A program made the position numbers and the translations under genes. From Luzula sylvatica (taxonomy: Eukaryota > Streptophyta > Magnoliopsida > Poales > Juncaceae), in the NCBI GenBank assembly GCA_946800325.1, contig OX326961.1:12832215-12896214 (forward strand): DNA of 64,000 bases, read 5' to 3'. The notes beneath the pieces are model-generated. The model did no database searches, was not told the origin of the DNA, and saw nothing but the letters and a program-made list of their open reading frames with translations. Position 1 is the first letter of the stretch; every line of letters begins with the position of its first letter. This document shows, in pieces, positions 20,354 through 33,534 of this stretch.

Positions 20354-22479
20354 TTACATTTTTTTTATAATAACAATACGATAAATGCTTACAAGTTTAA
20401 AAAGTTATTTATGTTTGATAGATACATTTTTTTTTTAATTTCTATTGATTTTTTAAATTTGAATATTCAAGTTGTTTGAACAAAAAAAGAACAAATATAA
20501 CATACTTAGAATTAAGATTCCTATATTTAAAAAATGTACAATATTATTTAAATTTTTATATGTAAATATTTTTTTGGTTTGCATTGTACTTTTTTACATA
20601 ATATTTTACATATTCAAATTAGGAAAAATGATATATGTAAATTTTTTAATTTTACTAACAAAATTATTGTTTTCAATGTTTGTATATGATTTCTTTATCA
20701 GTATACAATTTAATATTACTATAAAAAAATTCAGTCCACTATTTTCGATAAAGATATAGCAAATTTAACATAAATACACTATTTTTAGGGTCTATACATG
20801 ATTTGTTGTAGCCATATATAACTTTTTTGTTTTGTGTCATTATTTAAACTTTAGCATTAATGTTTTTTTTTAATGTTAATATTGTAAGTAGAAATATTAT
20901 TGGCAGCATAATGTTTTTTATTCTAATATATTGTTTTATAATATACATTTTTTAGTGTTAATATACATTTTTTGTTCACAATATTATTTTTTCATTCTTA
21001 ATTTATAATTTTCAGTGGCAATGCACTATATTCATCACTAGTATATAATTTTGGTTGTTACATAATATAAATAAATAAATTTAATTACAAAATAATATCC
21101 TTCGTATGCTCATATATCATTTCTTTGTCAATATATATTTTCATGTTATTATATCATTTTCGGTGATAATGTAATATATATATTATTTTCAACATCAATA
21201 TACTATATTTATGGTTATTATTTGTGATGCCAATATATTATTTTTTAGTGTTATTCTATCAATTGTAGTATTAATACTAATACACGTTACCAGTGTTAAG
21301 TCTATATTATTTTTATTGGCAACAATTATTTTTAATGCACGTATACAATTTTCAGTATTAATACGTAATATTATCTAGTGATAATATACTACTTTAATTT
21401 TAATTTATTGATATCAATGACAATATATTTGTGTACAACACTAATATATTATTTTGAATGTTAATATAATATATTTTGTGTCGTAATGTTATGATACGTA
21501 TTATATTTGATATCAATTTTGTTTAATAATCATACTCTTTTTAGTGTAATGTTCTTATGCTATTATATTATATAAATTCAATTGAAAATGTTCATTATAA
21601 TATATTGTTATATTACATTATTATCGTTGTGCTCAAATATTAAAAAAAAAGGTAATAATATGTCTAGTTTTATCAGATAGATTATATATCTCATGCCACT
21701 TAATAATATCAACATAATCAATGCACCTTGATTAGCATGATTAGCGATTCCCGAAAAGAAGTACAAACTTCAACCTTTTTCCTCACTAAATGTCCGGTTT
21801 TATCAAACAAATAACTAAATAAATAATGGATCAGTATATACCCCACACAATCTGAAGTACATATACACGATTTTTTTACTAAATTAGAGCAAATTTCTGT
21901 AAAGGATTTATTTCGTGCTGGGGCATTATTAATACATTTAAGCTGGAATAATCATTGTAATTAGTTTTTTTTCTTTTCCCTTTTTAAAATGCTAATTCGT
22001 CTGTTTTTTCAGGTTTATGATGAATAGTGGTCAATTCTCTTAAAACAGTTTAAATCGAGACATTCGATTTAGCACTCGACGGAATCTATTCCAAAATAGT
22101 CAAGGATCAGAGCAACAACAAAGGTTTAATGAAGAGTCGGCGAGGCAGAACCAAACAAAATGAAACTCGATCAGGTCCAAAACATAACCAATTAAATTAT
22201 TTACTTATTTATTTTTCTACAAAATATTAACTTTTATTTTCATTTCGGTGCACGAGAACCGAGTCCATACACTGTGAAAGGAAGTGGATTACTGCACGAG
22301 AACCGAGTCCATACACTCGATTACAAACTCGATGACAATTTTTACCCTTGTACAAGAGGTGAATTTCAATTTTATTGCCTCGTTAATAATCAAATACGTT
22401 TTGTAATTATTGAATTTAATTTATTTCACTCATTGTGCAGGGATGGAAAAAATGGATGATCAAATAGATTTACTCAAGA
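20354..22479. other. AT-rich intergenic DNA, no gene recognised
   Basis: From about 20800 to 21620 the sequence consists of degenerate words such as TTTTCAGTGTTAATATACAT, reminiscent of those at 13440-14060 but on the opposite strand. A 24-bp block beginning GCACGAGAACCGAGTCCATA is duplicated (22250-22273, 22294-22317). No convincing exon. Confidence 0.5.
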
Positions 22480-22650
22480 TTGGCCCAGTCCAATTGGAGT
22501 TCGTATGTCAAAATTATGACAATTTTATTAAAAGTGAGTAAAATTGTCGCACCCTTTCGGTGTTCTATTAAAACTAAAATGATAAATCGTTCAAATAGAA
22601 AATAAGTCTCAATGAAAGTTCTAGATAATCTCATTATATATACAACCCGA
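22480..22650 (-). repeat. Relic LTR of the B/C copia family, left part
   Basis: Aligns with the LTR of element B at 27540-27720 (CCAATTGGAGTTCGTATG, CACCCTTTCGGT, TAGATAATCT). It continues at 36271 beyond element A, so element A inserted into it. Confidence 0.75.
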
Positions 22651-23024
22651 TGTAGCGATAACCGAAGTTAACAATAGTACAACAACACGTGGCACTAGCC
22701 AAGGATCACAACCGAAATATAGAATAAGAAACGATTCAATGGAACTTGAATTTTATTATAGAAGAAAGAGAGAGATTATAAAATATTTTCTGGTGTTCAA
22801 ATGACACAAACTACATCCCTATTTATAGGCTACATGGTTCATGAGCATGGCTCATCACTAGTGTGAACATGACTCCTTACTAGTGTCTATGATCCATGAA
22901 TATGACTCTTCACTAGTGTGAACATAACCTTTCACATGTGTCAAGAACATTCATGAACATGACCTTTCACACATACATGCATAATAAACTTTATTAATAT
23001 AAAATACTACTTTATAAATTAACA
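22651..23024 (-). repeat. Element A 3' LTR
   Basis: 374 bp. It has about 38 bp near 22710-22745 that the 5' LTR lacks. The motif TTCACTAGTGTGAACAT recurs several times. TATA box TATAAATAG (minus) at 22820-22828. Confidence 0.94.
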
Positions 23025-23031
23025 CACCCCC

Positions 23032-24510
23032 TTAAAGTGTATTTTTGGACACGAGCCCCAACTTGACTCGCAACAGCTCAAACGACCCCTTGGAGAGAGA
23101 CTTCGTGAAGATATCAGCCACGTTGTCTTTGCTTCTCACCTCCATAACTTCAATGGTTCCATCAAGCACTTTTTCTCGAATGAAGTGATGCTCAATCTCG
23201 ATATGTTTGGTCCTTGCATGGCAAACTGGATTAGTTGCCAATTTTAGAGCACTTTGGTTATCGCCTTGAATATTCGTCGGATATGAAAGAGCTTCATTGA
23301 TATCCTCGACCAAACGCCTTAACCAAACACATTCTTGTGCGGCAAGCGACGATGCCTTATACTCTGCTTCGGTAGTTGAAAGCGAAACTGAACCTTGCTT
23401 CTTGCTACACCATGAAACACATGCAAAACCGCAAAAGAAGACTTAACCGGATGTAGACCTCCGATCATCCAAATCACCACCCATATCAGCATCAGCATAT
23501 CCATGCAAATCAAAGCCGGAACTCTTCTTGTACAATACCCCCAAATCGAGAGTTGAATTCACGTACTTGAGAATTCTTTTCGCTGCATCAAGATGCGATT
23601 TTGTTGGAGCTTGCATAAACCGACTCACAAGGCCAACCGAAAAGATAATATCCTGTCTTGTAATCGTGAGATAAATAAGACTTCCAATAAGTTCACGGAA
23701 TTTTCGAGAATCCGGAAGAGGCTTCGCATCATTACGCCTCAACTTCAAAATTGCATCAAGCGGAGTAGAACAACGTTTCCCGTCTTTCATGCCAAATCTT
23801 TCAACGAGTTTTTCGGCACATCTTTTTTCAGAAACGAAAATTCCGCCTTTTCTGTTTTCCACTTCCAATCCAAGAAAGTAATTAAGTTCTCCAAGATCCT
23901 TCATCTCAAATCGAATCGAGAGCAACGATCGAAGTTTAGCAACTTCGTCTTCATCATTCCCGGTGATAATCATATCATCCACATATAGAAGAACTATAGC
24001 ATGAAAATCCGATTTCTTTTTCACAAATAAATTGTGATCAGAATCTGAAGAAGAGTAGCCACAAAACTGCAAATATTCAGTAGTCTTGCCATACCAAGCT
24101 CGTGGTGCTTGCTTCAAACCATAAAGCGACTTCTTCAACTTGCAAACGTACTCCAGATGAATGTTAGAGACATATCCAAGAGGTTCCTCCATATAGATCT
24201 CCTTGTCATGCTCGCCATACAAGAAAGCATTCTTGACGTCCAATTCCCAAAGCTTCCAACCAAAAGAAGCGGCCATTGAAATTACAACTCGCACGGATGT
24301 CATCTTCGCGACGGGGCTGAAAGTCTTTTCATAGTCTTCGCCATACTTTTGAGAAAATCCTCTCGCCACAAGCCTCGCCTTGTAACGCTCAACACTTCCA
24401 TCCCCTTTGCGTTTCAACTTATAAACCCATTTGCAAGTAACCGGGTCTACACCCTTGGGCTTCGGCACAAGATCCCAAGTTTCATTCTTCCGAAGAGCTT
24501 GTATCTACTC
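23032..24510 (-). pseudogene. Element A pol: reverse transcriptase and RNase H (broken)
   Basis: Copia RT starts near WDLVPKPKGVDPVTCKWVYK, then KARLVARGFSQ, the ELDVKNAFLYG motif, KSLYGLKQAPRAWY and the catalytic LLYVDDMIITG. RNase H follows with GYADADMGGD, STTEAEYKA and KHIEIEHHFIREK. The frame ends SKNTL with TAA at 23032-23034, overlapping the polypurine tract. Breaks seen: TAG at 24505-24507, TAA at 23443-23445 where Tyr is expected in TSG-YVFF, and a switch of frame between about 23445 and 23313. Confidence 0.93.
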
Positions 24511-26232
24511 ATCTATAGCACCTTCCCACGACTTGTTACCTTTCGCTTCATCAAAACACGACGATTCACCATCCATCGATCCAGAAAAGAAACAAGAATA
24601 TGTCGTGATGAAATTCTCGTCTCTGTATCGAGCCGGTCGAATAATCTGTCTTGTTGATCTTCTTGGAGGTTGCACATTTTCTTCTTCTTGGGGTTTCACT
24701 TCATTACTCCCCCTATCACCTTGCTCGGATTCATTTGTGATAGTTGAAGTAGAAGACGAAGATGAAGATTTCTGACTCGAATCTACTTGCACATTCGGCT
24801 CTATTGCTAACAAGTCACCTTCACCATTCGGGAAGAATAACGATGACACATCATCAAACACGACATCTCGAGAAACAATGAATTTATGAGTCGTTGGATC
24901 CATGCACTTTCCACCCTTTATTTCTTTCATCATAACCGATGAGCACACACTTTCGAGATTTCGCATCTAACTTGGTTCTCTTTTCATCGGGGACATGGAC
25001 AAAGCATGGAGAACCAAACACCTTCAAATGCTTCACGCTCGGGTTCTCCTCAAACATTAATTCATGATGAGACTTCATATTATTTGGACTGCATGGAAGT
25101 CGGTTAATCACATAAGTTGCGCACGCCATACCTTATGCCCATAAAGCCTTCGGTAAATTTTTCTCGTAAATCCAACTCTTACAAACTTCCACAATATGCC
25201 GATTTTTGCGCTCCGCCACTCCATTTTGCTGAGCTGTATAAGCACAAGTGAACTCCCTTTTAATGTCATGTTTTTCGCAAAACGAGAAAAACTCCTTCGA
25301 AGTAAACTCACCTCCATTGTCGGTTCGAAACTTCTTTATCTTCTTCCCAAGAGCACCTTCAACTATTGTTCTGAATTCTTGAAACTTTGAAAATACCTCC
25401 GATTTATCCTTCACAAAATAGACCCAAGTGTATCTCGTGAAATCATCAACAAAGACCAGCACGTATCGAGCACCTGAATAAGGCAGTGTTTGAGTCGGGC
25501 CCATCAGATCACTATGAATAAGTTCCAACGGACTGTTACACCTTGAAAGAGATTTATCGAAAGGTCGTCGATGTGATTTCCCGTACTGGCAACCCTCGCA
25601 CAATTCGACTCCATTCGGGAAAGAAAGTTGCGGAAGACCGTTTACGAGATTCTTTGAAGTCATTACTTTTAACTTGTCCATATTCACATGACCAAGCCTT
25701 AAGTGCCAGATCGACGCACCATCATTGGAACTCATCTTGTCGACGTAGGAAGAAGAAGCCGATAAAACGTACAAATCATTTATTCTTTTACCAACATGAG
25801 TAACGTCAGCCTTCACCTCCTCAACACTTCGAAGGAACTTCACATCTTTTGGACCAAAGAGAACATAATGGCCCGCATCAACCGCATTCGTCACTGAAAG
25901 AAGATTCTTCTTCATGCCGGGTACATGATAAACACTGTCAAGAATAATCAATTATTTATATTGACCAGAAACTACAACCATGCCCTCCTTTTTCACATGA
26001 TGAACGGTATTGTCAGCCGTCACAATGGCTTGATTGTCCTTATAATCGCGATGAGAGGAAAATTTAAAATCGTCACCAGTAAGATGATGGCCACAACCAG
26101 AATCGACGATCCAATCGTTCTCGTAATTAATAGAAGATACCATAGTTCTCTCCGCCATAAAACACTTATCCCAATTTTCTCCCTTGGAAATATCCTCTTG
26201 GTGTGCGGCGTTTCCTCCTTTCAACTTCACTC
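24508..26232 (-). pseudogene. Element A pol: protease and integrase (broken)
   Basis: Aspartic protease motif DWIVDSGCGHHLTGD (about 26090-26130), then the GAG-pre-integrase HHCC region (IWHLRLGH ... CEGCQYGK) and the integrase core with SDLMGP, FVDDFTRYTW, RTDNGGEF and AERKNRHIVE. The C-terminal part has RYKA-distal acidic serine-rich and Arg-rich stretches before RT. Breaks: TAA at 25952-25954, TAA at 25133-25135 (KALWA-stop), a one-base shift near 24902, and the TAG at 24505. Confidence 0.92.
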
Positions 26233-26827
26233 GACAATTCTTCTTGATATGCCCAGCCTTGCCACATCGATAACACTTGAATTTTTTCGAGAACCACTAC
26301 TATTAGGAGAAAACTCCCCCTTTTTCGTAGTATTTTGATTGTCTTCATTCTTCACATAATTGTTCGCCTTAGAAGACACCAAAGCTTGTCCTTCTCCTTC
26401 TGATATCGAAACACCCGACATTTGTCGAGCCAAAGATTCTTGAGAAGCCAACAAATTTTCTAACTCCATATAGGATGGTTGTAGCGCCCAACCTTGTATC
26501 GATGTAACAAATGGAACATACTCCTTCCGAAGACCATGAATAATATAGCGTTTCATTCGTGCCTCCGAGATAGCTTCCTCGGACTCCAAAAGTGAAATCT
26601 CCGAACATAAATTCTTGACCTTCAAGAAGTATTGAGAAATCAAAAATTGTCCTTGCACAACACTAGCAACCTCATTCTCCAAGAATTGAAGTTGTGCCGT
26701 ATTCTTCTTATTTAGTAACTCATCAAGAGTCTTCCAAATATTCGCCGCCGAATTGCAACTCATGATATGCTCGAATAAGTCGTGTGAAATAGATCTCTTC
26801 AACACGAACTCCGCCTTTGTGTTAGCA
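26227..26827 (-). pseudogene. Element A gag, 3' part with zinc knuckle
   Basis: Copia Gag (UBN2-type) running from KAEFVLKRSISHDLFEHI through the helical region to a CCHC knuckle (CYRCGKAGHIKKNC, minus 26276-26233). The knuckle is in another frame because of a shift near 26288. Upstream the frame is cut by element B at 26832. Confidence 0.9.
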
Positions 26828-26832
26828 GTTGC

Positions 26833-27829
26833 TGTTGGGAAATATCCTCGACCCCGGGCCCGCGCAGCGGAATGAAGGCCCGGTTCGATTCCCCGATTCC
26901 CGAGATCACGCCACGACTTCGAGGGTACGATGCAATAGAAAGACAGATTCATACCGGTGCAAAATTGATTGCACTCGAAGGGTTGATCGCTGCCATCTAT
27001 CTCATGTCACGTTGGTGACAATCCGCGCGTCCCACACCACGCGTCTTTCACCGTTTGTTGACTTCGCCGATTCGCTTGATTTCGTCTCCGACTTAATTCA
27101 CGCGTCCGAATCGATCACAACTGAAAGAGCCTCAGATGTTGCTCCTCTACGTGTATCCACCTTGAGTCGCAAGACGTCGGTCACGGATGCACCTGCCTAG
27201 ACGATGCACCGGTGAACTTGCTCGATCTAATTGATTCTCTATTTCTCTCTTTTCGCACCTTTTCACTCACAAAAGATCAAATCTGAATTTTTTCTTTTTC
27301 TCTTGTGTATTGGGCAGAATAAAACTGATTGAATTCACATAGTGATGAGAGAGAAAGTATCCTATTTATACCTCATAGGAAAAGGATTAGCCAAAAGGCG
27401 TGTATATCCAATATACACCCTTTCACACAGAAAACTGCATGAACATGGTCAGTATTCTGTCCAGACGAAATTGATAAATTTCTCTGATAGAAAAACAACC
27501 AACATGAAAGTTGTGGATACTCTTATTATCTACACGACCCAATTTGGTCCAGCCCAATTGGAGTTCGTATGCAAAAGTTATGACTGTTTTACTAACTGTA
27601 TGTCATACTGTTGCACCCTTTCGGTATTTCACAGAAACGACACTTATACTTCGTTCATATGAAATATATTTCTACATGAAGGTTATAGATAATCTAATTA
27701 TCTATCTTACCCAATTTGAACCATTCAAATCGGATTTTCCTACTGAAAGTTATGGATACAAATGTACGACTACATTCGTTTATCCTTGTGTACACTTTTA
27801 CGGTTGATCCTGAAACTGTATTTCCTTCA
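26833..27829 (-). repeat. Element B 3' LTR
   Basis: 997 bp, TGTTGGGAAATATCC ... ATTTCCTTCA on the plus strand. TATA box (minus) at 27362-27370. Contains the CATAACTTTTGCATACGAAC word shared with element C. Confidence 0.95.
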
Positions 27830-29073
27830 GTCTCCCACTCAATTTCAGATCTACCTAAAAGGTACTCATGCATATCCAATACGCACGATTTTAGAGAATA
27901 TAGCTCGCGTATCAAATACCAAGCTATGCACATCCTATGTGCCAATTTTATGATCAAGCCCGACTTAGTACGACTCGTTGTGTGACCATGTAGGTTCGAT
28001 TAACGATGGCAGTAGGTTGTTTCCAATGCATACATGCTCATGAGCGGGATCTAGTCACTCCATCATAGCTACCCATGTTAAATGAATAATGATTGTGATC
28101 ATTGTGCCTATCTCGAATAGCGGTTACTAGTTCTCTTGTTTGCGATATCCGTTAATCAAAAGGCATGGTTATAGTCATCCTTATAATTTGATTAACTACA
28201 CTTATTCCCCGATTCCGAGTTGAATTAACAAATTTCAATCGATATTAACCATTAATAACATTGACTGCGGCCGCAGATTTCGTTAATCGACTCATCGAGC
28301 GGCGCCTAAGAGATATCTCTTCCTTTCGGAATAAACAATTCCTATCTTGGAGACTCACATTGAATTCCGTGTTTCGGACAATACCCAATGATGACCCTTT
28401 TAACTCCCTGTTACGGTGAGCGTAAGATCATATCAAAGCATTGTGTTACGCACGTAACGCAATCAATGATCGCGGCTTTCGGAATAAACAATTCCTATCT
28501 TGGAGACTCACATTGAATTCCGTGTTTCGGACAATACCCAATGATGACCCTTTTAACTCCCTCAAGTTTGAAGAACCTAAAACCCCATCCGTCGCAAGTC
28601 CATCTTTAATGACTAAACCATGTCATGGTCTCGCGGCTTCGGTCATATCCAATACATGTAACCTAACATATATCTACGTTCCCGATTCGACAAGCACCTT
28701 GTCCCATGATTAGCAAAACATAATCATCTCCTCGGCAAACGTACTAGTGTACGCGTTCAGTCTATTATCTAATAATAGAAATGCTTCTCTCTTAAGCAAG
28801 CTGATCCGCGACTAGGGATTTTTAGAAATGACATTTTAAGTGTGACGGTTTTGCTGCACATAGTCCTCAACCATGTCGACGTCCACACAAGTTCAAATCA
28901 AGGTTCATGTAATCATATTACACAACCCCGCACACAGTTTTCATATAAGATAGATGCAAAAATGAAAAATTTTAAAATTCTGAAATTGCATTACTATAAG
29001 TTAAGTTTGGGGTGATACAACGTTTACTAATCTATTAGACTAATCTCGTCCTACGAAACTATGTTTTAGATAA
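27830..29073 (-). other. Element B 3' non-coding region with an 85-bp duplication
   Basis: Long region between the pol stop and the polypurine tract, similar in layout to 47331-48502 of element C. An 85-bp block is repeated at 28325-28409 and 28477-28561. No coding frame. Confidence 0.8.
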
Positions 29074-30493
29074 CTAACTACTCTCTTCCTCCTCTAGGTA
29101 TCTCAAACCTATAGCGTTCGCATGATAATCGTGCTTAGCTTGCGAGAGTGGCTTAGTAAACGGGTCCGCAACATTCCTGTCAGTATCAATCTTCTCAATG
29201 ATCACATCCTTCCTTTGCAAAATCTCACGGATCAAGTGAAATTTTCTGAGTATGTGCTTGGAGCGGTGATGTGCCCTCGGTTCCTTGGACTGTGCTATTG
29301 CGCCCGTATTGTCGCAATACACAACTACAGGTTCCGAGATGCTCGGGACTACACCAAGCTCCGACACAAACTTCTTGATCCAAACCGCCTCCTTTGCTGC
29401 TTCGGAAGCCGCAATATACTCCGATTCAGTTGTAGAGTCTGCTATCGTGGGTTGTTTGGAACTTTTCCAAACTACCGCTCCACCATTTAGAAAAAACACG
29501 TATCCGCTTTGTGATCGAAAGTCATCGACACATGTTTGGAAACTGGCATCGGTATATCCAGTGATGACCAACCCGGATGTCTTTCCACCATAAATTAGAA
29601 ATTGATCCTTAGTTCTTCGTAAGTACTTAAGGATGTTCTTAACCGCGATCCAATGCATATCCCCTGGATTAGATTGGTAATGCGAAACGACGCTCAATGC
29701 ATACGACACATCGGGGCGCGTACAAATCATGGCATACATAATTGATCCAACTGCCGAAGCGTATGGAACAATACTCATCGCATTCTTATCTTCGCTCGAT
29801 GTCGGACATTGAGCTTTAGAATACGATATGCCACTCGACATTGGAAGAAGTCCTTTCTTCGAATTTTGCATTGAAAACCGTTTCAACACTTTGTCGATGT
29901 ACGTGCTTTGACTCAAGCCGAGTAACTTCTTGGATCTATCTCTATAAATCCTCACGCCTAATATATTTCATAGCGAAACGAGTATTGAAATACTTCTTAA
30001 CATCCGTAAGCATCGGAATGTTGTTTCCTATGATCAAGATGTCGTCTACATATAGTACAAGAAATACTACACGGCTCCCACTAACCTTCTTGTATACACA
30101 AGGTTCTTCTACGTTTTTCACGAAATTATATTCTCTTATAACTTCATCGAAACGTATGTTCCAACTCCGAGAAGCTTGCTTCAATCCATAAATGGATCGT
30201 TGCAACTTGCACACTTTATCCGGACTCTTTGAATCGACAAAACCCTCGGGCTGTGTCATGTACACATCCTCTTCTAAGTTCCCGTTAAGGAATGCGGTTT
30301 TGACATCCATTTGCCAAATCTCGTAGTCATAATACGCAGAAATAGCAAGTAAGATCCGTATGGATTTAAGCATTGCCACGGGAGAAAACGTTTCTTCATA
30401 GTCTACACCATGAATTTGTTTGAAACCTTTCGCCACAAGCCGTGCTTTATAAGTGTTTACATTCTCATCCATGTCGGTCTTCTTCTTGAAGAC
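29074..30493 (-). pseudogene. Element B pol: reverse transcriptase and RNase H (broken)
   Basis: After an in-frame TAG (30494-30496, Trp expected in GCK-W-VFKK) the RT shows KARLVAKGFKQ, QMDVKTAFLNG, RSIYGLKQASRSWN and LVLYVDDILIIG. A deletion of about 20 bp near 29970 removes the DLGEAA segment seen in element C and shifts the frame. RNase H follows with GYTDASFQ, STTESEYIA, VYCDNTGAIA and the KHILRKFHLIRE motif, ending at TAG/TAA near 29074. Confidence 0.93.
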
Positions 30494-31384
30494 CTACTTA
30501 CATCCCACTGGTTTAACCCCGGGAGGTGGATCAATCAAGTTCCAAACTTGATTATCGTATATGGATTGAATCTCGGATTTCATGGCAGATTGCCACTTAT
30601 CGGAATCCTCGCTTTTCATAGCCTCGCGATAAGATGTCGGTTCATCATCTATGAAATCGACTTCATCGTCATTTGCCACGATAAAACCATATCGTATAGG
30701 CTCTTGACGAATCCTACCCGATCTACGAACTGCGCCTTGTGCACTTGACTCCGGATCCTCAACATTTGAGGAAATTGGATCAACGTTCATCGGTTCAACA
30801 TTCGTTTGCGGTTCTCGAATTTCTTCGAGATCTATGTCATATCCATCCATTCTTTTAGAAATAAATTCCTCCTCAAGGAAAGTACCTCCACGAGCAACAA
30901 ACACTTTGTTCTCATATGGATGATAGAAATAATATCCCTTTGTTTCCTTGGGATAACCAACAAATAAACATTTTTCAGATTTGGGATCGAGTTTATCCGC
31001 GATTAATCTGCAGACATAAGCTTCACATCCCCAAATCTTAACATAAGACAATTTCGGAACTTTTCCGGTCCATATCTCATATGGCGTCTTAGGTACCGAT
31101 TTAGAAAGTATGCGGTTTAATAAGTAAGCCGCTGTCTCTAGGGCATATCCCCAAAACGATTTTGGAAGGGAAGTTTGACTCATCATAGATCGAACCATGT
31201 CCAACAAGGTCCGATTCCTCCTCTCGGACACGTCATTCCATTGTGGCGTTCCTGTCGGAGTCCATTGTGGAACTATTCCACAATCTTTTAGATGATCTTC
31301 AAACTCATAGCTCAAATATTCGCCACCTCGATCCGATCGAATGGCTTTAATTTTCTTGCCAAGCTGATTTTCAACTTCGTTTGA
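30494..31384 (-). pseudogene. Element B pol: integrase, C-terminal half
   Basis: Starts at RSDRGGEY of the integrase core (in the frame reached after a one-base deletion near 31378), then [35 protein letters not shown], the C-terminal FLVGY/KVFVARG region and an acidic linker with [10 protein letters not shown]. Ends at the TAG 30494. Confidence 0.92.
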
Positions 31385-33024
31385 AACTCTGTGAACTTTT
31401 CAAAGGTCTCCGCTTTAGTACGCATCAAATAGATATATCCATATCTACTATGATCGTCCGTAAACGTAACAAAGTATCGATAGCCTCCTCTTGCCTCGAT
31501 GCTCATTGGTCCACACACATCGGAATGTATGAGTTCCAATAGATCGTTGGACCGCTCTCCGACCTTGGAGAACGGCGCTTTAGTCATCTTGCCAAGCAAA
31601 CAAGATTCGCAATTCCCAAATGAATTCAATTCAAATGAGTCTAGCATTCCATCTTTATGGAGCCTAGCAATGCGTTTCTCATTCACATGACCTAGACGAC
31701 AATGCCCAAAGAAAGTCTGATTATCAACTTTAGGTTTAATCCTTTTTGCATTAACGTTATATATGGACTTATTATTTCCGTGATCGAAATCCAACACATA
31801 AAGACCATTTTCTAACAGAACATTTCCATAGATAATAGAATCCTTACATATCGAAAACTCATTATTCCTAATAACGAATTCATAACCATCATTGGCTAGT
31901 TTCGACACACTTATTATGTTCTTACATAATGTTGGTACATAATAACAATTATTTAGTACTAATATAAGTCCACTAGGTAAAGTCAAATTAACTACTCCTA
32001 CGGCAAACGCAGCAACTCTTGCTCCATTCCCGACGCGTAGATCGACTTCACCCTTTTCCAACCTTCGACTATTTTGAAGAACCTGCATATTTCGAAAAAT
32101 ATGAGTCCCACAACCGGTATCCAATACCCAATTAGTCATAGTTGAAATATTAACTTCAATAACGTTAATACCTGAGAGGCCGGTCGCTGAAACCGCCTTG
32201 CCCTTCTTCACCTCCTCGAGGTAAGACTTGCAATCGCGCTTCCAATGTCCAGCCTTGTGACAATGAAAGCACGTATCATCCTTGGATTTCTCCTTTCCCT
32301 TTTTATCCGGCTTCGAACGTTTCTTAGCCAAACCGCCCTTGGACTTTGATCTCTTACGATCCTTATTCTGAATTGTGAGAACATTTCCGGCAACTCTTGC
32401 CCTGTTCTCTCCGGACGACTTCAACGTCTCCGATTCAAAACTCTTGAGCATTCCGTGAAGCTCAGGGATCGTCTTATCCATCGAATGCATGTGATAGTTA
32501 GTCACGAACGAAGAAAGCATTGGAGGAAGTGCACACAAGATCAAATCTTGTTGCATAATCTTCGACAATTTCTCCCCTAGCTTCTCAAGACGGTCTATGA
32601 GAGCTTGCACCTTCAAAACGTGAGTACTCACCGAAGACCCCGAAGGCATCTTGCAGTTTACTAACTCCTTGAGCGTACTGAACCGTTCAATACGCTCCTG
32701 CTCTTGGAACATTTTCTTGAGCACAACGTCTATTATGTGCGCATCCGAGTCCTCAAACTGCTTTTGAAGACTAGCGTCCATACATGCCAACATGAGGCAC
32801 GTAACATCATTCGAGTCCTTCTTAAGTTTCTCAAATGCGGCCTTTTCATCGGCCGTAGCATCGGGGCCCGGTTCTACTAGTTCCGTATCCAATACGTGAC
32901 TCTTGCCCTCTTGCCTGAGAACTATTCTCAGGTTTCGGTGCCAGTCTAAGTAGTTCCGACCCACTAGCTTTTCCTTTTCTAATACCGATCTAATCGATAA
33001 GGTGTTGGTGTTACTAGAAGACAT
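31312..33024 (-). pseudogene. Element B gag, protease and N-terminal integrase
   Basis: 570 residues from ATG 33024. UBN2-type Gag (about 10-200) with NYLDWHRNLRIVLR, a basic stretch, the CCHC knuckle CFHCHKAGHWKRDC (about 252-265), protease LDTGCGTH (about 301-308), then the HHCC region (HCRLGH ... CESCLLGK) and the start of the integrase core (HSDVCGPM, TFTDDHSRYGY). The last about 20 residues are out of frame owing to a missing base near 31378. Intact up to there. Confidence 0.94.
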
Positions 33025-33357
33025 GATCTACAAATGAAGTAAAATATTGATTACAAACGTTGCGTACTTATCTTATAGGGCTTATATGATGATTATTATA
33101 TGATAGTGTTATTTTATCGAATCGATAACCCTCATACCGATACGGGACTCCAAGTCCATAACACTCAAGACCCATATTTTACGATCCTCCCACAAGTTGC
33201 TTTGGCAGACGAATGGGATCTCGCTATTTATGTAGGATTATATCCAATCGCATCCAATGCGACTCTTGAACCTTTATAGGATTTCGGTGATGGATCGTAT
33301 CCAATACAATCCCAGTTCCGTGTGTGCATCCTATCTATGCCCCGAACTTCCAATCAA

Positions 33358-33534
33358 GTCGGCTTTGGCCTCAACCCTTATTGGCTTGAATGGTTAAGTC
33401 ACAACCATACTCAGCGTATCGTTCAAATAAACTACTAATAAGTCGGTTTTGGCCTTAACCCTTATCAGTCCCTATTTAACGCTTGCCACCCCGTCGATGA
33501 CTACAATGACTCATGTCGGCTTTGGCCTTAACCC
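33358..33534 (-). repeat. Leader repeat of element B, three copies
   Basis: GTCGGCTTTGGCCTTAACCC-like words at 33358-33377, 33442-33461 and 33515-33534, spaced 84 and 73 bp. Element C has a related pair in the same position of its leader (42906, 42979; spacing 73). Confidence 0.88.

Noticed and set aside
22274..22459. 61-residue plus-strand frame near the duplicated GCACGAGAACC block
   Set aside because: The duplication creates part of the frame; no recognised domain, splice signals or continuation.
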